Assembly: GCF_021412565.1 (NCBI RefSeq)
Contig: NZ_JAKCLJ010000015.1
Location: 1 to 61,622, forward strand
DNA length: 61,622 nt
Origin: Shewanella sp. AS1
Lineage (GTDB): Bacteria; Pseudomonadota; Gammaproteobacteria; Enterobacterales; Shewanellaceae
Direction of reading: 5' to 3'
Shown here: positions 37,312 through 48,808 of the stretch, one piece after another
How positions within the stretch are numbered: position 1 is the stretch's first letter
Layout of the letters: every line of letters begins with the position of its first letter
Notes under the pieces: generated by a model
What the model was told of the DNA's origin: nothing
Seen by the model: only the letters and a program-made list of their open reading frames with translations
The model's database searches: none
Position numbers and translations under genes: made by a program

Positions 37312-37350
37312 AACAAAAAACGGGTTTCCATTGCTGGAGAACCCGTTTTG
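37312..37350 (-). terminator. Terminator of dusB-fis
   Basis: On the minus strand AAAACGGGTT pairs with AACCCGTTTT across an internal TCCA/TGGA stem, followed by a run of six T. It lies about 24 bp past the fis stop. Confidence 0.85.
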
Positions 37351-37373
37351 ATACAGTTAACTAAGAGTGATTC

Positions 37374-38665
<1,292 letters not shown>

Positions 38666-38689
38666 TTGTCGTGACACCTTACGCTTCAA

Positions 38690-38740
38690 AGGGGCGCTAT
38701 AGTACGCCTTTTTTCAGTTCATGAAAAGGTCAATAAATGA
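38690..38740 (-). promoter_or_regulatory. dusB-fis promoter with GC-rich discriminator
   Basis: Read on the minus strand, TACTAT (38699-38704) is followed directly by AGCGCCCC, a GC-rich discriminator typical of promoters under growth-rate and ppGpp control, as known for the E. coli dusB-fis promoter. The -35 is poor. Confidence 0.5.
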
Positions 38741-38816
38741 CCTAAACAAAACTTTTTTGCTTGACTTTTAAAAGGTGAGAAGTCATTGGCAGCCTAGAGA
38801 TAGCTGCCTATTACCG

Positions 38817-39698
38817 CTATTTACGTGTGCCTGTCAAGCGGCTCCAATCCTCTTTGTGAGCAGGCTCATCCATGTCAAACCACTGGGTGTAATACTCGCG
38901 GATCTCTTCGGCTTGCTCTTTTAACAGACCCGAGAGTGCCAGCAGGCCGCTAGTTTGTACTTTCTCGGCGATCAGCGGTGCCAGCTCTCTTAAGGGGCCA
39001 GCAAGAATATTGGCGACTAAGATTTCCGCTTGCAGATTGGCAGGCTGATCTTCTGGCAGATAGAGGGCGAGTTTGTCGGCCACATCATTGCGCTCGGCAT
39101 TGGCTTTAGAAGCTTCGATGGCCTGATAGTCAATGTCGACACCTGTCACTTTGCCCGCACCCAGTTTGATGGCAGCAATGGCCAGGATGCCTGAGCCGCA
39201 GCCAAAATCGATCACTTCTTTACCTTTTAGATCCAGTCCATCCAGCCACTCCAGACACAGGGCCGTTGTCGGATGGGTGCCGGTTCCGAAGGCCAGACCT
39301 GGGTCTAGCATCACATTCACCGCTTGTGGGTCTGGCACGTCACGCCAGCTTGGGCAGATCCATAATCTTTGTCCAAATTGAATGGGGTGGAAGTTATCCA
39401 TCCACTCTCTTTCCCAGTCTTTATCTTCGACTTGCTCGATTTTATGGCTGAAATCCTTGCCTAAATAAGGTTGGAGTCTGAGCAGCTCGACTATGGGCGC
39501 GAGATCGAAGCTGGCATCAAACAAGGCGGTTAATACTGTGTGGCTCCAGAGGGGAGTCTCACCCAGTTTAGGTTCATAGATGGGTTTGTCTTCACCATCT
39601 TCATAGGTGATAGACAGGGCGCCAAACTCCATCAGCAGATCGCTTAGGGTTTCGGCGTGTTGGTTATCGGTATCGATTTTTAACTGGATCCAGGCCAT
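38817..39698 (-). CDS. prmA: Ribosomal protein L11 methyltransferase
   Basis: PrmA trimethylates several amino groups of ribosomal protein L11 using S-adenosylmethionine. The N-terminal substrate domain (residues 1-60) is followed by a Rossmann-type methyltransferase domain with [15 protein letters not shown], the SAM loop [15 protein letters not shown] and the catalytic-loop VANILAGPL. The length of 293 equals the E. coli enzyme. It is transcribed with the same polarity as dusB-fis, and a short GGCAGC/GCTGCC hairpin (38788-38808) lies between them. Confidence 0.97.
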   Translation of the reverse strand: MAWIQLKIDTDNQHAETLSDLLMEFGALSITYEDGEDKPIYEPKLGETPLWSHTVLTALFDASFDLAPIVELLRLQPYLGKDFSHKIEQVEDKDWEREWMDNFHPIQFGQRLWICPSWRDVPDPQAVNVMLDPGLAFGTGTHPTTALCLEWLDGLDLKGKEVIDFGCGSGILAIAAIKLGAGKVTGVDIDYQAIEASKANAERNDVADKLALYLPEDQPANLQAEILVANILAGPLRELAPLIAEKVQTSGLLALSGLLKEQAEEIREYYTQWFDMDEPAHKEDWSRLTGTRK

Positions 39699-40043
39699 GG
39701 GATCGCCTCAATGATTTAATAATGGCGTTATTGTAAACCATGGCAGGACTGAAAGGCAGTTTGGATCTGCGATTGCAGTGGTTAACTGAGAATAAAGTTA
39801 AATATTCAACAACTTATGCTTAATGGTATGATTTTATGTTCACTGTTTGAAATGGTTGTTTAAACTATTGATTATTATTGGTTAAGTGGTAATACCTTTG
39901 TTTGGAAGTGGCGGCTGGTTTGTGATCCTTGTCATGTGTTTTGCTTGATTTGGGTGAGATCGATCACGCTTTAGTGTTAGCAATATTCTCAGAAGTCAGC
40001 ACCCTGATATGGTGTAAGTTCCGATATTAGGCATTAACGAAAA
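39699..40043 (+). promoter_or_regulatory. Divergent prmA/frd intergenic region with CRP-like site
   Basis: In this 345-bp gap the palindrome GTGA-GATCGA-TCAC (39954-39967) has a perfect CRP core and standard 6-bp spacing, 76 bp before the first frd gene. CRP, more than FNR, controls anaerobic respiration genes in Shewanella. I see no clear -10/-35 pair and no small gene. Confidence 0.55.
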
Positions 40044-40769
40044 ATGAACACAAAAACCATGAAACATCACCAGCAACATTACGCTTCAATGGGTAATCCG
40101 TGGTCCGCCCGCGCCGATCAAGTACAGAGTGCAACGGGTGTGTTGCTAGGCTGTTTTTTGTTGGCACACTTGCATTTTGAATCTTCCATATTACTGGGTA
40201 AAGAAGTTTTTTATCGGGTAGTACAGTTTCTCGAGGGAGGTATGTTTACCAGCTCGGGGCATGGTATGCCTATTGTGACACAGATTTTCTCTGTATTTGT
40301 GCTCTTCGTTGTGGTGTTACATGCGGCGATGGCGCTACGTCGTTTTCCGGTCCAGTTAGGTCAGTGGCGTGCCTTAAGACGCAATTTACAGGTGATTAAT
40401 CACAAAGAAACCACGATTTGGTTTTGGCAGATGATCACAGGTTTTATCCTGTTTTTCCTCGCTCCTGTCCATATTTTTACCATGATCACTAACCCCGAAA
40501 TCGGCCCACACCTTTCTGCTGAGCGAGTTTATCACGATAACGTTTGGTTACTGTACGCACTGTTGTTGCCAGCAGTCGTGATACACGCCATGGTGGGTTT
40601 ATATCGTGTGGCGGTAAAGTGGGGTGTCGTCAATCGACGTTCGGCGCTGCGTAAAACCATCAAGATACTGATCATCTACTTGATGGTGCTCGGAACGGCT
40701 AGCCTGATCTCTTATCTGCTTATTGGCAGTGAGTTGAGTTTTCCGGTGCAGCCATTCGTGCCCCATTAG
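40044..40769 (+). CDS. frdC: Fumarate reductase diheme cytochrome b subunit, first paralogue
   Basis: A 241-residue membrane protein of the Wolinella FrdC family, with five predicted helices that bind two hemes and take electrons from menaquinol. Candidate axial ligands are His44 (AHLHF), His93 (VVLHAAM), His143 (APVHIF) and His181 (VVIHAM), almost the same numbering as W. succinogenes FrdC (44, 93, 143, 182). The glutamate two residues before the last ligand, needed for the E-pathway in Wolinella, is Val179 here. It is followed by a second FrdC-like gene, frdA and frdB. Spacing to the next gene is 224 nt, so it could also be transcribed separately. Confidence 0.85.
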   Translation: MNTKTMKHHQQHYASMGNPWSARADQVQSATGVLLGCFLLAHLHFESSILLGKEVFYRVVQFLEGGMFTSSGHGMPIVTQIFSVFVLFVVVLHAAMALRRFPVQLGQWRALRRNLQVINHKETTIWFWQMITGFILFFLAPVHIFTMITNPEIGPHLSAERVYHDNVWLLYALLLPAVVIHAMVGLYRVAVKWGVVNRRSALRKTIKILIIYLMVLGTASLISYLLIGSELSFPVQPFVPH

Positions 40770-40993
40770 ATAACAGATGCACTTATCTGTCAGATGATAT
40801 GGCGAGTGTTGAGACAAGTACCCAGCCGAGTCATCTGAACAGGTATTTCGTTGCTAATATTTAAGGGTTTGGTTGATTATCCATCTCCTAGTTGATCTAA
40901 CTCAGGTTTTTATTAGGCCTATGAGTGGTATTAATTACCGGGTCGGTAACTTAATAAGATTGACTTAATCAAGGTCAACGATGTGAGGCGAAA

Positions 40994-41659
40994 ATGGCAA
41001 TAAAAATAAAAAAATGGAGTGCATGGCTCGACTTAAGTCAGAGCCTGTCGGGTGTCATTCTGGCGGTGTTTTTATGGACCCACTTAATACTGGTGTCGTC
41101 TATTTTGTTAGGCAGTGAGGCCATGTCCTTCGTGGCCCGCACAATGGAGCTGAGTTTTCTCTCTGACGATGGTCACGGTTACCCCTGGGTGGTGACTTGT
41201 ATCGCTATACTGATCGCACTGTTAGCGATAGTACACGTGGTGGTGGCATTGCAGAAGCTACCCGTGAGCTTACAGCAGCAACGCGCATTAAAAGCGCAGA
41301 TGCAGGTGATCAATCACAGTGATACGCGTCTTTGGCGCATGCAAGCCATGACAGGTGTGGTGATTTTATTGCTATTGCCTGTGCATCTGTGGCTGATTGG
41401 CTCGGCACCGGAAACCATAGGTCCTCAGGGCAGCGCCGACAGGATCTGGAATCAGGGGGTCTGGATGCTGTATCTGCCTCTCTTGTTGACAGTAGAGCTG
41501 CACGCCGCCATTGGTGTTTATCGAGTGGCTTTGAAGTGGGGCGCGGCGCGGGATCTCAATACCCGTAAGCGTTTAAGAAACCTGAAAACCATTATGAGTG
41601 TGTTGTTTGTTGTTGTGGGGGGCGCTTCATTATTGGCCTTCTTACCCTATGCGGGCTAA
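40994..41659 (+). CDS. frdC: Fumarate reductase diheme cytochrome b subunit, second paralogue
   Basis: A 221-residue paralogue of the preceding gene, about 15 residues shorter at the N-terminus. The four heme ligands appear as His30, His81, His131 and His170. Glu168 in TVELHAAIG aligns with Wolinella Glu180, the E-pathway proton carrier, and Glu52 has the spacing of Wolinella Glu66 near the menaquinol site. It is therefore the more Wolinella-like anchor and the likelier partner of FrdAB, whose gene starts 94 nt downstream. Which paralogue is used under which condition cannot be told from sequence. Confidence 0.85.
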   Translation: MAIKIKKWSAWLDLSQSLSGVILAVFLWTHLILVSSILLGSEAMSFVARTMELSFLSDDGHGYPWVVTCIAILIALLAIVHVVVALQKLPVSLQQQRALKAQMQVINHSDTRLWRMQAMTGVVILLLLPVHLWLIGSAPETIGPQGSADRIWNQGVWMLYLPLLLTVELHAAIGVYRVALKWGAARDLNTRKRLRNLKTIMSVLFVVVGGASLLAFLPYAG

Positions 41660-41753
41660 ACCGACATAAATAGAATTAATGATTACAAGCGGTAGCGCAC
41701 AACTAAATGATAAACCACATAATAACAACAGCAGTACCCGTTAAGGAGCAAGT

Positions 41754-43757
41754 GTGAAACTGATTTATACCGATTCTCTCGTCGTGGGCGCAGGGCTTGC
41801 GGGACTGAGAGTCGCCATCGCCTCAAAAGAGCGGGGCTTAGATACAGTCGTATTATCGCTTATTCCGGCTAAGCGTTCCCATTCTGCTGCGGCTCAAGGG
41901 GGCATGCAGGCCAGTCTGGGAAATACAGTCAAGGGAATGGGCGATGATGAAGATGTGCATTTTCAAGACACAGTAAAAGGGTCTGACTGGGGCTGCGATC
42001 AGGAAGTGGCGCGAATGTTTGCCCACTGTGCACCGAAAGCGGTGCGAGAGCTGGCTAACTGGGGTGTCCCCTGGACGCGGGTCACCAAAGGCCCACGTCA
42101 GGTGGTGGTCAACGCCGAGAAAGTGACGATTGAGGAAGCAGAAGCGGCCCACGGTCTGATCAACGCCCGTGATTTTGGCGGCACCAAGAAATGGCGTACC
42201 TGTTACACCGCTGATGGCACTGGGCATTCTCTCCTGTATGCGGTGGATAATAAGGCGATCTCCCTGGATATTCCCGTCCATGAAAGGGTGGAAGCTTTGG
42301 CGCTGATCCATGATGGCAATCGCTGTCATGGTGTCGTCGCTCGCTGCCTGATCACAGGCGAGCTGCGCGCCTATATTGGCAAGTCGACCACAATCGCCAC
42401 CGGCGGTTATGGTCGTCTGTATGAGGTATCGACCAATGCCATCATCTGTGAGGGTATTGGTCAGGCGTTGGCACTGGAAACTGGTGTCGCCAAGCTGGGT
42501 AACATGGAAGCGGTGCAGTTCCATCCTACTGCCATTGTGCCAGTGGGCATCTTAACCACAGAGGGTTGCCGTGGTGATGGCGGCTTGCTGCGTGACAAAG
42601 ACGGTCACCGTTTCATGCCCGATTATGAGCCTGAGAAGAAAGAGCTGGCCTCCCGAGATGTGGTGTCGCGCCGCATGACAGAGCATATCCGTAAAGGTAA
42701 AGGGGTCGACAGTCCTTATGGCCCGCACCTATGGCTGGACATCACTCTGCTTGGCCGCAAGCATGTGGAGACTAACCTCAGAGAAGTGAAAGAGATTTGT
42801 GAAAACTTCCTCGGCATCGATCCGGCAGAAGAGTGGATCCCGGTACGTCCGACTCAGCACTATTCTATGGGTGGCATACGCACAGATGCCACTGGCCAGA
42901 GTCCGCACCTCAAAGGTCTGTTCAGCGTCGGCGAGGCGGCCTGTTGGGACATGCACGGCTTTAACCGCTTAGGGGGCAACTCACTGGCGGAAACTGTGGT
43001 CGGTGGCATGATAATCGGCAAATATGTGGCCGATTTCTGTGAGCAGACCAGCCTTGAGATAGATACTCAGCTGGTGGATAAATTTGTCACTCAGGTGCAG
43101 CAGGAGATAGATGAGTTAGTCGAGGGTGGGGGCCAAGAGTCTCCGTTCGACCTCAAGCTTGAGATGCAGCGCATCATGATGGATTACGTGGGGATCTTCC
43201 GCAACGGCCCCGAGCTGAATAAGGCGATCGAGGAGCTACAGGCGTTGTTAATCCGTTCGCGCAATTTAGGGCTTAAGTGTAAGAAGCGCCATGCCAATCC
43301 TGAGCTGGTAGAAGCATTGCGGGTCAAGCGCATGCTGAAAGTCGCGCTGACCGTGGCCTGTGGCGCCGAGGCGCGTACCGAAAGTCGTGGTGCTCACGCC
43401 AGGGAAGATTATCCACAGCGTAACGATAAAGATTGGCTCAATCGCACCCTGTCCAGCTGGCCAAGCAGCGATGCGACCCTGCCGCAGTTGGATTATGAGC
43501 AGCTGGATGTGATGAAGATGGAGCTGCCTCCCGGTTACCGTGGTTATGGTATCAACAATGCCATCGCCCATCCGGATACCGAGAAGCGTCAGCAGCAGAT
43601 CACAGAGATCCTCGCAGGACTCGATGAAAAGGCCGATCGCCATGCGCGTCAACGTGCCCTGATGCCCTTTGAGGTGCCGGAGTCACTGCAGGCACCTAAT
43701 GAACGTTTATATGATAAGCCGCTGAATCAGCAGCAGTCTGGAGAGAAAACCAAATGA
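41754..43757 (+). CDS. frdA: Fumarate reductase flavoprotein subunit
   Basis: FrdA carries covalent FAD and the dicarboxylate site that reduces fumarate to succinate on the cytoplasmic side. The 667-residue protein begins with the dinucleotide fold [26 protein letters not shown] contains the FAD-linking His. [16 protein letters not shown], the [11 protein letters not shown] segment and the [13 protein letters not shown] loop complete the active site. The start is GTG with AAGGAG at good distance. The length fits the Wolinella enzyme (656). It overlaps frdB by 4 nt. It is distinct from the periplasmic flavocytochrome fumarate reductase FccA of Shewanella. Confidence 0.95.
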   Translation: MKLIYTDSLVVGAGLAGLRVAIASKERGLDTVVLSLIPAKRSHSAAAQGGMQASLGNTVKGMGDDEDVHFQDTVKGSDWGCDQEVARMFAHCAPKAVRELANWGVPWTRVTKGPRQVVVNAEKVTIEEAEAAHGLINARDFGGTKKWRTCYTADGTGHSLLYAVDNKAISLDIPVHERVEALALIHDGNRCHGVVARCLITGELRAYIGKSTTIATGGYGRLYEVSTNAIICEGIGQALALETGVAKLGNMEAVQFHPTAIVPVGILTTEGCRGDGGLLRDKDGHRFMPDYEPEKKELASRDVVSRRMTEHIRKGKGVDSPYGPHLWLDITLLGRKHVETNLREVKEICENFLGIDPAEEWIPVRPTQHYSMGGIRTDATGQSPHLKGLFSVGEAACWDMHGFNRLGGNSLAETVVGGMIIGKYVADFCEQTSLEIDTQLVDKFVTQVQQEIDELVEGGGQESPFDLKLEMQRIMMDYVGIFRNGPELNKAIEELQALLIRSRNLGLKCKKRHANPELVEALRVKRMLKVALTVACGAEARTESRGAHAREDYPQRNDKDWLNRTLSSWPSSDATLPQLDYEQLDVMKMELPPGYRGYGINNAIAHPDTEKRQQQITEILAGLDEKADRHARQRALMPFEVPESLQAPNERLYDKPLNQQQSGEKTK

Positions 43758-44485
43758 GCCAGGGTCGTACTTTAACCTTTAATATTTTCCGTTATGACCC
43801 GCAGCAGCCCGGTGATAAGCCTAAGATGGTGAAATATCAGCTTGAGGAAGCGCCGGGAATGACAGTGTTTATCGCGCTGAACATGCTGCGTGAACAGCAA
43901 GATCCTTCGCTGCAGTTCGATTTTGTCTGCCGCGCCGGGATCTGTGGCAGCTGTGCCATGGTGATCAACGGTTTCCCCACACTGGCTTGCCGCACCCTGA
44001 CCAGCAAGTATCCTAAGGGCGAGATCACTCTGATGCCGCTGCCGGGATTCGAGTTGATCGGCGATCTGTCGGTCAATACGGGCAAGTTTATGCGTGAGCT
44101 GGCCGAGCGTCTGAAACTCTGGCTGCACCCGAGAAGCGACGATGTGGATATTCACAGAATCGAGGCACCTATGGCACCGGAAGAAGCCGCGCGTCTGTAT
44201 GAGCTGGAGCGCTGCGTCGAATGTGGAGTGTGTGTTTCTGCCTGTGCCACGAAACAGATGCGCGACACCTTCGTTGGCGCGGTGGGCATGATGAAGATTG
44301 CCCGCTTCGAGCTTGACAGCCGCGATGCCCGTAGTGCCGAAGATTTCTATCATGTGATAGGGAATCAGGATGGGGTGTTTGGTTGTATGACTCTGCTGGG
44401 TTGTCAGGACAACTGCCCGAAAGACTTGCCACACATGCAGCAGATCGCCTACCTGCGCCGCAAGATGGCGAGTACCCTGGTCTAG
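43754..44485 (+). CDS. frdB: Fumarate reductase iron-sulfur subunit
   Basis: FrdB wires the hemes of FrdC to the FAD of FrdA through three clusters. The [2Fe-2S] cysteines are in [11 protein letters not shown] plus a later Cys (TLACRTL), the [4Fe-4S] in [11 protein letters not shown], and the [3Fe-4S] in [11 protein letters not shown] together with CMTLLGC. The 243-residue length is normal. The start overlaps frdA (ATGA), and a bidirectional terminator follows before the convergent rho gene. Confidence 0.96.
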   Translation: MSQGRTLTFNIFRYDPQQPGDKPKMVKYQLEEAPGMTVFIALNMLREQQDPSLQFDFVCRAGICGSCAMVINGFPTLACRTLTSKYPKGEITLMPLPGFELIGDLSVNTGKFMRELAERLKLWLHPRSDDVDIHRIEAPMAPEEAARLYELERCVECGVCVSACATKQMRDTFVGAVGMMKIARFELDSRDARSAEDFYHVIGNQDGVFGCMTLLGCQDNCPKDLPHMQQIAYLRRKMASTLV

Positions 44486-44498
44486 TCTCAGGCAAATA

Positions 44499-44524
44499 AA
44501 AATGCCGCAAGTTTGCGGCATTTT
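44499..44524 (+). terminator. Bidirectional terminator between frdB and rho
   Basis: AAATGCCGCAA, a GT loop and TTGCGGCATTTT form an 11-bp stem with A and T tracts on both sides, between convergent genes. Confidence 0.9.
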
Positions 44525-44545
44525 CTTTACTGAAAGCGAGGCAGA

Positions 44546-45811
44546 TTAGCTCTTGGCGCGTTTCATCGCGGTAAAGAACTCATCGTTGGTCTTGGTCATT
44601 GCCAGCTTGTCGATAAGGAACTCCATCGCGCTGACCTCATCCATGGGATTGAGGATCTTACGCAAAATCCACATCTTCTGCAGCTCGTCAGGAGTCGTAA
44701 GTTTCTCTTCGCGGCGAGTGCCAGAACGGTTAAAGTCAATTGCTGGGAAGACGCGCTTCTCTGCCGCCTTGCGTGATAGATGCAGCTCTTGGTTACCAGT
44801 ACCTTTAAACTCTTCGTAGATCACTTCATCCATTTTCGAACCAGTATCGACCAGCGCCGTGGCGATAATGGTCAGGCTGCCGCCGTTTTCGATATTACGT
44901 GCAGCGCCGAAGAAACGCTTAGGACGGTGCAGGGCGTTGGCATCCACACCACCGGTTAATACCTTGCCCGATGAGGGGATAACAGTGTTGTAGGCGCGCG
45001 CCAGACGGGTGATAGAGTCCAGCAAAATTACCACGTCTTTCTTGTGTTCAACTAAACGCTTGGCTTTTTCGATCACCATTTCGGCCACTTGTACGTGGCG
45101 GCTGGCTGGCTCGTCGAAAGTCGATGCGATCACTTCGCCTTTCACCATGCGCTGCATCTCGGTGACTTCCTCTGGACGCTCGTCAATCAGCAGTACCATC
45201 AAGACCACTTCGGGATTGTTGTAGGTGATGCTTTGCGCCATGTTTTGCAGCAAGAGCGTCTTACCGGCTTTTGGCGGTGCCACGATAAGGCCACGTTGAC
45301 CCTTACCTATAGGTGAACAGAGATCCAGAATACGTGAGGTAATATCTTCGGTCGAACCGTTACCACGCTCCATACGGATACGTTCTTCTGCATGCAGTGG
45401 GGTTAAGTTTTCGAAGAGGATCTTGTTGCGGGAGTTTTCTGGCTTGTCGAAGTTAACTTCGGTGACTTTCAGTAGGGCAAAATAGCGTTCGCCTTCTTTT
45501 GGGGGACGGATCTTGCCGAAGATGGTGTCACCGGTACGCATATTGAAGCGGCGGATCTGGCTCGGCGAAACATAGATATCATCCGGACCCGCTAGGTATG
45601 AACCATCGGCACTTCGTAGGAAGCCAAATCCGTCTTGTAAAATCTCTAAAACACCGCCGCCGAAAATATCTTCGCCACTCTTTGCATGGGCTTTAAGGAT
45701 AGAGAAAATAATGTCCTGCTTGCGGGCACGGGCCATATTTTCGAGCTTCATATCTTCGGCAAGTTGGACTAGATCGGAAATCGAGGTGTTTTTTAATTCT
45801 GATAAATTCAT
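44546..45811 (-). CDS. rho: Transcription termination factor Rho
   Basis: Rho is a hexameric RNA-dependent ATPase that ends transcription of untranslated RNA. At 421 residues it matches E. coli (419). The N-terminal helical and cold-shock RNA-binding domains contain [17 protein letters not shown]. The ATPase core has the P-loop APPKAGKT, the [10 protein letters not shown] segment, and [14 protein letters not shown] near the C-terminus. It is downstream of trxA in the same direction, as in E. coli, with a large stem-loop in the gap. Confidence 0.98.
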   Translation of the reverse strand: MNLSELKNTSISDLVQLAEDMKLENMARARKQDIIFSILKAHAKSGEDIFGGGVLEILQDGFGFLRSADGSYLAGPDDIYVSPSQIRRFNMRTGDTIFGKIRPPKEGERYFALLKVTEVNFDKPENSRNKILFENLTPLHAEERIRMERGNGSTEDITSRILDLCSPIGKGQRGLIVAPPKAGKTLLLQNMAQSITYNNPEVVLMVLLIDERPEEVTEMQRMVKGEVIASTFDEPASRHVQVAEMVIEKAKRLVEHKKDVVILLDSITRLARAYNTVIPSSGKVLTGGVDANALHRPKRFFGAARNIENGGSLTIIATALVDTGSKMDEVIYEEFKGTGNQELHLSRKAAEKRVFPAIDFNRSGTRREEKLTTPDELQKMWILRKILNPMDEVSAMEFLIDKLAMTKTNDEFFTAMKRAKS

Positions 45812-45963
45812 CTTGGTGGGTCTTGTTTTTACGTGACAATGCCATCATTGATCAACGAATGTGTAACTGTAAGAGTATCGATCGGATAGCGGGAAGTGGG
45901 TTAGTTAGAATGATTCTGGTTATTAAAGTAGCACTAACGAGGCGAGCCGTCTAGAAATTTAGC

Positions 45964-46004
45964 GACTCTCGGCACAATTACTTAAACAAGCTGTGCCGCG
46001 AGTC
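45964..46004 (-). terminator. Long stem-loop between trxA and rho
   Basis: GACTCTCGGCACA (45964-45976) and TGTGCCGCGAGTC (45992-46004) pair over 13 bp with one mismatch around a 15-nt loop, 35 bp after the trxA stop and about 150 bp before rho. No long T run follows. It could terminate trxA, or form part of the rho leader, which is known to be autoregulated by attenuation in E. coli. Confidence 0.55.
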
Positions 46005-46038
46005 ACTTTATAGAACTAAAAAGTTACAACTGGGTGAT

Positions 46039-46365
46039 TTACACCTGTGCGTCGATAAACTCTTTTAGTTGTGTCTTAGACAGCGCACCCACTTTGGTGT
46101 CTGCCAGTTCGCCGTTTTTGAACAGCAGCAGCGTTGGGATACCACGCACGCCATATTTGGCTGGAGTTGCGTTGTTTTGGTCTACATTGAGCTTGGCGAT
46201 AGTTACCTTGCCTGCGTACTCGTCTGCAACGTCATCTAAGATAGGTGCAATCATCTTACAGGGGCCACACCATTCGGCCCAGAAATCCACTAATACAGGG
46301 GTATCAGATTTAAGTACGTCGTTTTCGAAGCTATCGTCAGTTAAGGTAATGATTTTATCGCTCAT
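46039..46365 (-). CDS. trxA: Thioredoxin 1
   Basis: The main cytoplasmic disulfide reductase. The 108-residue protein has the active-site WCGPC with Cys33 and Cys36 and the cis-Pro loop RGIPTLLLF, equal in length to E. coli TrxA. It is divergent from rhlB and upstream of rho, the order found in E. coli. An AGAAC segment and GGAG-like bases precede the ATG. Confidence 0.98.
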   Translation of the reverse strand: MSDKIITLTDDSFENDVLKSDTPVLVDFWAEWCGPCKMIAPILDDVADEYAGKVTIAKLNVDQNNATPAKYGVRGIPTLLLFKNGELADTKVGALSKTQLKEFIDAQV

Positions 46366-46536
46366 GATGTTCTCCAGTTAAGGGTGCCATTGCTGGTTTG
46401 TTGATGGCTTAACCTGTATATTGGGACTGAAATTAGCTTTTCAAGAGATAATAGCGGCTTTCAGCGCTCTTTTTCATTAGCCGCTATTTCAAACGATCGA
46501 GTTCCTTATTGCAACCCTAACTGGTATGCTTGCGCT

Positions 46537-47841
46537 ATGAGCGAAACACATTTAACGAATCAGAAGTTTGCCGACTTTTCTCTGCATCCAGAGATCCAAC
46601 AGGCACTAACCGAAAGCGGCTTTGAATATTGCACCCCTATTCAGGCACTATCCCTACCTATTTTACTCCAGCAGAAAGATATTGCGGGTCAGGCACAGAC
46701 AGGTACAGGCAAAACCTTGGCCTTCCTGGTCGCCACCTTTAATCATCTGATGAGTATTCCTGTTCCCGAAGGACGTGAGCTGAACCAGCCCAGAGCCATA
46801 GTGATGGCACCGACCCGTGAACTGGCGATTCAGATCGCCAAAGATGCTAAGTTGCTGGCAAAGCATACCGGTCTTAAGGTCGGCATAGTCTACGGCGGCG
46901 AAAGCTATGAGGTGCAGCGTAAGGTGCTGGATAAGGGGGTCGATATTGTCGTAGGCACCACAGGGCGCATTATCGATTATGTTCGCCAGGGGGTGATCAA
47001 CCTCAGCGCCATTCAGGCCGTGGTGCTGGATGAAGCCGACCGCATGTTCGACTTAGGTTTCATCAAAGATATCCGTTTTCTGTTTAGACGCATGCCGGAT
47101 GCTAAGTCCCGTCTGAATATGCTGTTCTCGGCGACCCTGTCGATGAAGGTGCAGGAGCTGGCCTATGATCATATGAATGATCCTGAGAAAGTGGAAATAG
47201 CGCCGAGCGAGAAGACCTCACGCAACATCACCGAGGAGATCTTCTATCCCTCGATGGATGAGAAGATGCGTCTCTTGCTGACGCTGATCGAGGAAGACTG
47301 GCCCGAGAAAGCCATCGTCTTTTCCAATACCAAACACAGCTGTGAAAATCTCTGGGCTCACCTAGAAGGTGACGGACACAGAGTCGGTCTGCTGACTGGG
47401 GATGTGCCGCAGAAGAAACGTATTCGCATCTTAGAACAGTTCACTCAGGGTGAACTGGATATTCTAGTGGCGACCGACGTGGCGGCGCGGGGCCTGCATA
47501 TCTCTGATGTGTCTCATGTGTACAACTATGACCTGCCCGATGACTGTGAAGATTATGTGCACCGCATAGGTCGTACTGGCCGCGCGGGTCAAAAAGGGGT
47601 CTCGGTGAGTTTTGCCTGTGAAGAGTACGCGCTCAACCTGCCGGCTATCGAGACTTACATTCAGCACTCTATTCCTGTGACTAACTACGACAGTAATGCG
47701 CTGCTCGACGATATCCCGCCACCAGTGCGTATTCATCGCAAACACAATCCTCGTCCCGCAGGGCGCTCAGGCGCCAAACCTCAGGGCGGCCGTCCTGGTG
47801 CTCGCCCAAGACGTCACGACAGGACGCGCAGACACGCTTAA
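46537..47841 (+). CDS. rhlB: ATP-dependent RNA helicase RhlB
   Basis: A DEAD-box helicase that unwinds structured RNA for RNase E in the degradosome. The 434-residue protein has the Q motif (FEYCTPIQ), [20 protein letters not shown] ([13 protein letters not shown]), SAT, and [10 protein letters not shown]. The basic, Gly/Arg/Pro-rich tail after residue 395 is typical of RhlB. The downstream gene begins directly at the stop (TAAATG), so the pair is an operon. Confidence 0.97.
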   Translation: MSETHLTNQKFADFSLHPEIQQALTESGFEYCTPIQALSLPILLQQKDIAGQAQTGTGKTLAFLVATFNHLMSIPVPEGRELNQPRAIVMAPTRELAIQIAKDAKLLAKHTGLKVGIVYGGESYEVQRKVLDKGVDIVVGTTGRIIDYVRQGVINLSAIQAVVLDEADRMFDLGFIKDIRFLFRRMPDAKSRLNMLFSATLSMKVQELAYDHMNDPEKVEIAPSEKTSRNITEEIFYPSMDEKMRLLLTLIEEDWPEKAIVFSNTKHSCENLWAHLEGDGHRVGLLTGDVPQKKRIRILEQFTQGELDILVATDVAARGLHISDVSHVYNYDLPDDCEDYVHRIGRTGRAGQKGVSVSFACEEYALNLPAIETYIQHSIPVTNYDSNALLDDIPPPVRIHRKHNPRPAGRSGAKPQGGRPGARPRRHDRTRRHA

Positions 47842-48768
47842 ATGACGCCACCTGCCACTGGGCCGCGTTATGCGGCCATCACCTTAGGGTCAAACAGTTT
47901 TAATATGCTGGTAGCGACCACAGTGGCCGGCAAGCCTAAGGTGCTGGCTAAATATAAGCGTAAAGTGCGTCTGGCCGAGGGGATAGGCTCTGATGGCAGC
48001 CTAAATCCACAGGTGTTTGCCCGGGGACTGGACTGCTTAGCTATGTTCTCCCGTATGCTGGATAAAGAGCAGGTGAGCCGTGAGCATATTGCTGTGATTG
48101 CCACCGCCACCCTGCGCTGTATCGCCAATGCCGATGATTTTTGTCAGGCAGCTCTCCCCATTCTTGGACAGCCGATTGAGATCATCTCAGGGCTGAAAGA
48201 GGCCGAACTTATCTATCAAGGGATGTCGGCGACGACTCAGGGCGAGGGGCGGCGGCTGGTGATCGATATCGGCGGCGCCAGCACAGAATTTATTATCGGC
48301 GAAGATAAGAAAATTCTGCTAAAAGCCAGCCTGGCAATAGGCTGCGTCACCTTCAATGACAAATTCTTCAATAGTTTTCCCTTTCAGCCCCAGGACTTCG
48401 ATGCCACCCAGGCGCATATTGAGACTGAGTTGGGTCAGTATCGCGAACGTCTACGCCAGCATGGCTGGCATGGTGTGGTTGGCGCTTCCGGTGCGGTTCA
48501 GGCCGTGGTGGAGTTGCTTAACGCTCGGGGCTTGTCTCAGACCATCACCTTAAAGGTATTAAGCGAGCTTAAGGATGAGATCTTAATTCAGAGGGACAGC
48601 AGCCTGAGTGAAATAATCGGCTTGCATCACGAGCGGGTGGCGACCTTCGCCTCGGGTGTCGCCATCTTGCTGGCGCTGTTTAACCTTCTGGAAATTAACG
48701 CTCTTGAGCTGTCCGGCGGTGCATTGCGCGAAGGTGTGCTTCAACAGTTGGCCGAACGACTGACATAG
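47842..48768 (+). CDS. Ppx/GppA phosphatase family protein, short form
   Basis: A 308-residue protein with the actin-like ASKHA fold of exopolyphosphatase and pppGpp phosphatase: ITLGSNSFNMLVA (phosphate 1), ATATLRCIANADDF, VIDIGGASTEFIIG (phosphate 2) and the late LSGGALREGVL. It stops after the catalytic domains. E. coli GppA (494) and Ppx (513), encoded in related contexts, carry a further HD-like C-terminal half. Position behind rhlB suggests the gppA counterpart, but substrate (polyphosphate or pppGpp) cannot be decided from sequence. Confidence 0.85.
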   Translation: MTPPATGPRYAAITLGSNSFNMLVATTVAGKPKVLAKYKRKVRLAEGIGSDGSLNPQVFARGLDCLAMFSRMLDKEQVSREHIAVIATATLRCIANADDFCQAALPILGQPIEIISGLKEAELIYQGMSATTQGEGRRLVIDIGGASTEFIIGEDKKILLKASLAIGCVTFNDKFFNSFPFQPQDFDATQAHIETELGQYRERLRQHGWHGVVGASGAVQAVVELLNARGLSQTITLKVLSELKDEILIQRDSSLSEIIGLHHERVATFASGVAILLALFNLLEINALELSGGALREGVLQQLAERLT

Positions 48769-48795
48769 AAAAGGCGCTCAATGAGCGCCTTTTTT
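48769..48795 (+). terminator. Bidirectional terminator after the Ppx/GppA gene
   Basis: AAAAGGCGCTC, loop AAT, GAGCGCC and six T form a strong stem; the A tract on the other side serves the convergent thioredoxin gene. Confidence 0.9.
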
Positions 48796-48808
48796 GGGTT
48801 TAGCTGAA

